Source of the DNA: Niebla homalea | Lineage: Eukaryota; Ascomycota; Lecanoromycetes; Lecanorales; Ramalinaceae | DNA: 64,000 nt | Reading direction: 5' to 3' | Assembly (NCBI GenBank): GCA_019925105.1 | Contig: JAHGAU010000006.1 | Span: 992,001-1,056,000 of the forward strand | In this document: positions 60,691-64,000 of the stretch, in pieces | Layout: every line of letters begins with the position of its first letter | How positions within the stretch are numbered: position 1 is the stretch's first letter | Position numbers and translations under genes: made by a program | Notes under the pieces: model-generated | What the model was told of the DNA's origin: nothing | The model's input: only the letters and a program-made list of their open reading frames with translations | The model's database searches: none

Positions 60691-61549
60691 GGTATCGTTT
60701 TTTACGATTTACCCTTTTTTTAAAATATTTTTTTAACCTTATTATTTTATATATTAAATTTATATTAATAAAGGGGCATATAATCTATATAAATAAGTAA
60801 TATTAATAATAATCGTTTTAATAACTTCGGGGAGCTATAAGGCCGTTTTAAAGGGCCTTTAAGCTTAATAAAGACGTAATATATAGCTTATAATATTAAA
60901 TTTTAAGCCCGGTAAAATCGTTATTTAATTTAGACGTTTAAAATAACCCTTAAAGGCTACCTTAAATATAACGATATTAATTGGATCTCTAGGTCGTAAT
61001 CCGGGCTTATTTAAATATTTCTTATAAAAGGCTTTAATTAATCCTTAAGTATAAAGGAATTTTTTTACGTTAACGTAATATTAAATATTATCCGGGGGTA
61101 AATTTACTTATTTAATTTTATATTATAACCTTTATTTTTGGCCGATACGTTAAGAATTAATAATTTCTTTAAGCTCTTATTCTTTAATACTTTTTTTATT
61201 TATAATAATAAATTTAAAGGGTAAATTAACTTATCCCGGTAATAATAATTTCTTTTTAATTAGAATACGGATTAAATTATTTATATAAAAAATAAAGTAA
61301 GCCCGGAAAATATTTAAAACGTTTAATTTATAAGAAGAATAATATTATTTAAGGATAATATAAGGATTTAAGCATTTATAGTTTAACTTCTTATTAAGCC
61401 GATTAATTATTAAATACTTAACGTTTACGTAAACCTTATTATTTATTTTAAATTTTATATCTTAACGTTAACGGTTAATTTACTTAAATATATTATTGTA
61501 AATTTTATTTAAATTAAAACGTATTATATTAAGAATTTCTTATATAGTT

Positions 61550-62300
61550 TTAATAATATTAATAACTTCCTTAATTTAAAGTTATTTATAAGCGGTAATA
61601 TATTTAATATTATTAAAATTAAATAATATCTTTAAGTAAAAGCTTTTATTAAAGTAAAAAAGTATTATTTTAATTAATTAATTTAGGTTATTATTATCCG
61701 TAAATTCCATTATAAGTAATTATTATACTTAATTATCTTATAAGTAATTTACGTAAATCCGGAGTCCTTATTTTATTTTTTAATTTATTCTTTTAATTTA
61801 ACCGTTACTTTTAACGTAATAAGGAATTAAGGTCCGTAGGTCGATTTTAAGTTAATATAGTAAAAAGCGTTATATTTTATTAATAAATTACGGGCCGCAA
61901 TTTAAAATAATATTATCCGGAAGGTTATAATACTTAAATACTTCTTTAATAAAGAGTTAAATTATCTTTTTAACGGAAATCTTTTCCTCTTTAACGTAAT
62001 AAAGGATATAGTATTAACCTTTAAATAATATATAAACTATAATAAGGATAACGTTTATATTTTTATACTTAAATAATCCGGTAATAAAATTAATTAAAAA
62101 ATTAATTTATTTTTATTCTGGGATTTTTAATTAATAAAATAATTTTACGGGCTTTTATTATAAAGCCTTAAATTAAAAATAAATATTATAATTTAAAATA
62201 TAATAATTAATATTATCTTATAAAGTAAATTAAAAAAAATATTAAGAAGTAAATTTAATTATATAATCCTGGCCGGAATAATTACTAATTAATTTATTAT
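61550..62300 (-). pseudogene. Gypsy-4 integrase
   Basis: Minus-strand reading: VKEEKISVKKII.LFIKEVFKYYNLPDN, then CGP.FINKI.RFLLY.LKIDLRT (61905-61840), matching LF...V...HGLPD.I.SDRGPQFTS.FW..L...L.I.R..STAYHPQTDGQTE. Then EFTDNNN.N.LIKIILFYFNKSFYLK (61710-61620), matching EFA.NN..S..T.MTPFY.N.GFHPR. Clear fungal Ty3/gypsy integrase with RIP damage; the acidic residue of the DRGPQF block is lost. Confidence 0.88.
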
Positions 62301-62639
62301 AAATATACTTTAAAACCTTTATAATAAGTAACGTTAATACTTATAATTTACCTTTATTAATAAAGATATCGGATTAAACCTTAATACGGATTAAAAATAC
62401 GCCTTTAAAATTAAATAGTCCGTTTTCCGTAATTATTTTTTTAAACTCCGTTAAGCTTTTATTAATATAATTAACTTTACGGATTTACTTATAAAACCCG
62501 AATTCTTTAAGGATTAAATAAGCTGATACCAATACTTTTTCCCCCTTATTTAAGGTTAAAACCTTAAAACGCTTAAGGGGTAAAACGGTTTAAAATTAAT
62601 CTTTAACTTTATTATCGTTATCGCCTTAAGGTTAATAAC

Positions 62640-62790
62640 CGGGTATTTAAGTAAAAGCGTTAACCTTATTATTTTATTTATTTAAGCGATAAATAACCTT
62701 AAAATTAAACTCAGAAAGGGTATTAAGATACTTTATTTAACGTTTTATAAGCTTTTAACTCTTAATAAAGTATTTTAAGGTTTAATTATT
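62640..62790 (-). pseudogene. Gypsy-4 RNase H C-terminal end
   Basis: Minus-strand EFNFKVIYRLNK.NNKVNAFT.IPGY.P.GDNDNKVKD equals RFDF.I.YRPGKQN.K.DALTRRPGD.P.GGD, the usual end of RNase H before the integrase spacer in a group of fungal gypsy elements. The rest of RNase H would lie beyond LINE-E. Confidence 0.8.
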
Positions 62791-62856
62791 ATTAAAAATA
62801 CGGAAGGGCTTTTTTATTATTTTTAGTTTTAATTATTAATTCTTTAAGTATTTGAT

Positions 62857-64000
62857 TAATTGATTGATTGATTGATTTATACTACGGGTCTAGCTAAGCT
62901 AATTCCGGCGTTCTTTAATACGTAGCCTTTTAACCTTATTAATAACCGTAAAAACCTGATACTTATAATATTAAGGCAAAAACCGGCGTTTACCAGGCTT
63001 TTACCCTTTATCCTTTAAGGTAAAGGATGTTAACGGCCGTTTAAAGAGTAATAATCTATTTATATACTTTTTATATTCTAGCTCCCCTAAGAAAATCCGT
63101 AATATTATAATTATATCCTTATAAAGGTTATTTTTAAACTTATTATTCTTCCGCTTTTTTATATATTTATATTACTTTAATCTTATATAATATTTCTAAA
63201 TATCTTTATTAATACTTATATACTTAATATATACCTTTTTTATATTATTATTACCGTTAATTTTTTTAAAGACTTTTAATAAACGTTTATTATTATATTT
63301 TTACGGCTATAAAAAATGCTTTCCGGTTTATATAATTAATATAACCGGTTTCCGCTCCTTTTTTTTTTCCTTAACCGGTAATAAGCCTTTTCCGTAAAGT
63401 CTTCGGTAATTTTATTTATCTTTATAATAAAATTAAATTATAATAATAATCCGGTAAATATTATAAACTTAATAATTATCCGGATACTTTACTTTATAAA
63501 TAATATTTAATAATAATTATAAATATTAACTTTTACGATAAGTTTTAATTTAATTTCCGTAAATAAAAGATAAGAAATAAAGATATATACGGTATCTTAT
63601 TTTTTTTATCCGTACTTATATCCGGCGTTTATCCGACCCTTAATATATATAATAAATAAAAAATAAGTTAAATTATTTTTACCCGTCCGGAGTTAAATTA
63701 TTAATACGTTATTATTTTTCCTTATAATATTATAATAACGGAAATATTTATTAATAATCTTTTTATTATTAAGGGTTAAATAATAATAACTTTAAAGTAT
63801 AAAGTCCTTATATTTCTGTTAATGTTTAATTTACTTTATTATAATTTATAAGGTAATTATTATAATTTTCGCTTTTTAAATCCTTTTAATCTTAATCTTT
63901 TTTATATTTAACGGGAGTTTATACCCGTTTAAGTTAGCCTCCGGAATATTAATAAGGTTAATTTTTTTTTCCGCTTATTTTTATTTTATCTTAATAAGAA
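62857..64000 (-). mobile_element. LINE-E: minus-strand LINE, 3' part
   Basis: TGAT tail (about 62853-62877), then atactacgggtctagctaagc, matching the LINE 3' ends. It continues as ORF2 C-terminal and RNase H-like sequence to the window edge. Compared with LINE-D the first 200 bp are less mutated. It inserted in Gypsy-4; the 5' end is off-window. Confidence 0.88.

Larger units (their letters stand above)
60139..62856 (-). mobile_element. Gypsy-4: Ty3/gypsy element, 3' half
   Basis: Minus strand: RNase H end (about 62760-62640), linker, integrase (about 62300-61550), C-terminal region, then the 3' LTR region against LINE-D at 60139. LINE-E enters at about 62857 and hides the RT part, so the 5' half is off-window. 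The LTR start TGTTAGAG with left flank tatta would be the target site, but the second copy is not visible. Confidence 0.8.

Overview
The window looks like a heterochromatic transposon graveyard from a filamentous ascomycete (Pezizomycotina). It is very AT-rich and poor in CpA/TpG but keeps many CpG. Every coding sequence of transposon type is riddled with stops. Catalytic residues are changed in the way C-to-T / G-to-A mutation would change them, for example YLDD to YLND, FVDD to FINN and knuckle Cys to Tyr. This is the signature of repeat-induced point mutation (RIP). The longest open frames are only 64-66 codons, and I see no intact gene, rRNA or functional tRNA. All protein names below come from reading through stops, on both strands, by eye.

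Layout, left to right. Positions 1-884 hold a possible RT relic, an orphan LINE tail and a truncated LTR. Positions 885-8101 hold a miniature LTR element (TRIM-1, minus strand) split by a complete Ty1/copia element (Copia-1, 1151-7325, minus). Positions 8102-13361 hold a 3'-truncated Ty3/gypsy element (Gypsy-2, minus) lying against the RT of a second copia (Copia-2, 13362 to about 18388, minus). A solo LTR of the TRIM-1 family ends at 18631. From 18632 to 37193 runs a tandem array of a roughly 1345-bp unit (R1), broken by three datable insertions: TRIM-2 (21335-22884, TSD gataa), LINE-A (23843-29710, TSD tattataggtaa) and Gypsy-3 (29937-36841, TSD ttatt). Gypsy-3 itself carries a solo LTR (33096-33428, TSD ataaa) inside its RT. 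From 37194 comes Gypsy-6 (minus, RT clear) with a second solo LTR (38562-38930, TSD aacgg). Then follow LINE-B (40034-45844) inside gypsy-like debris, the 3' part of Gypsy-5 (minus), LINE-D (minus, from 50021) and LINE-C (54072-59876, plus) inserted in LINE-D with a 12-13 bp TSD. LINE-D resumes at 59889-60138. Last come Gypsy-4 (minus, RNase H and integrase) and LINE-E (minus, from about 62857), which runs off the window.

The elements do not work together as an operon. They form a stratigraphy: older retroelements and the R1 array are the targets, and LINEs, LTR elements and solo LTRs are later layers. The least mutated pieces are TRIM-2, the LTR ends, parts of R1 unit 1 and the solo LTRs. 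The most interesting items are: the 104-codon GC-balanced reading frame inside TRIM-2, which looks like captured sequence; a GC-rich hairpin shared by divergent LTRs with base-pair-preserving differences; tRNA-like segments inside LTRs; an apparent 5' addition on LINE-A that matches a gypsy RT core; and the R1 array itself, whose nature I do not recognise.
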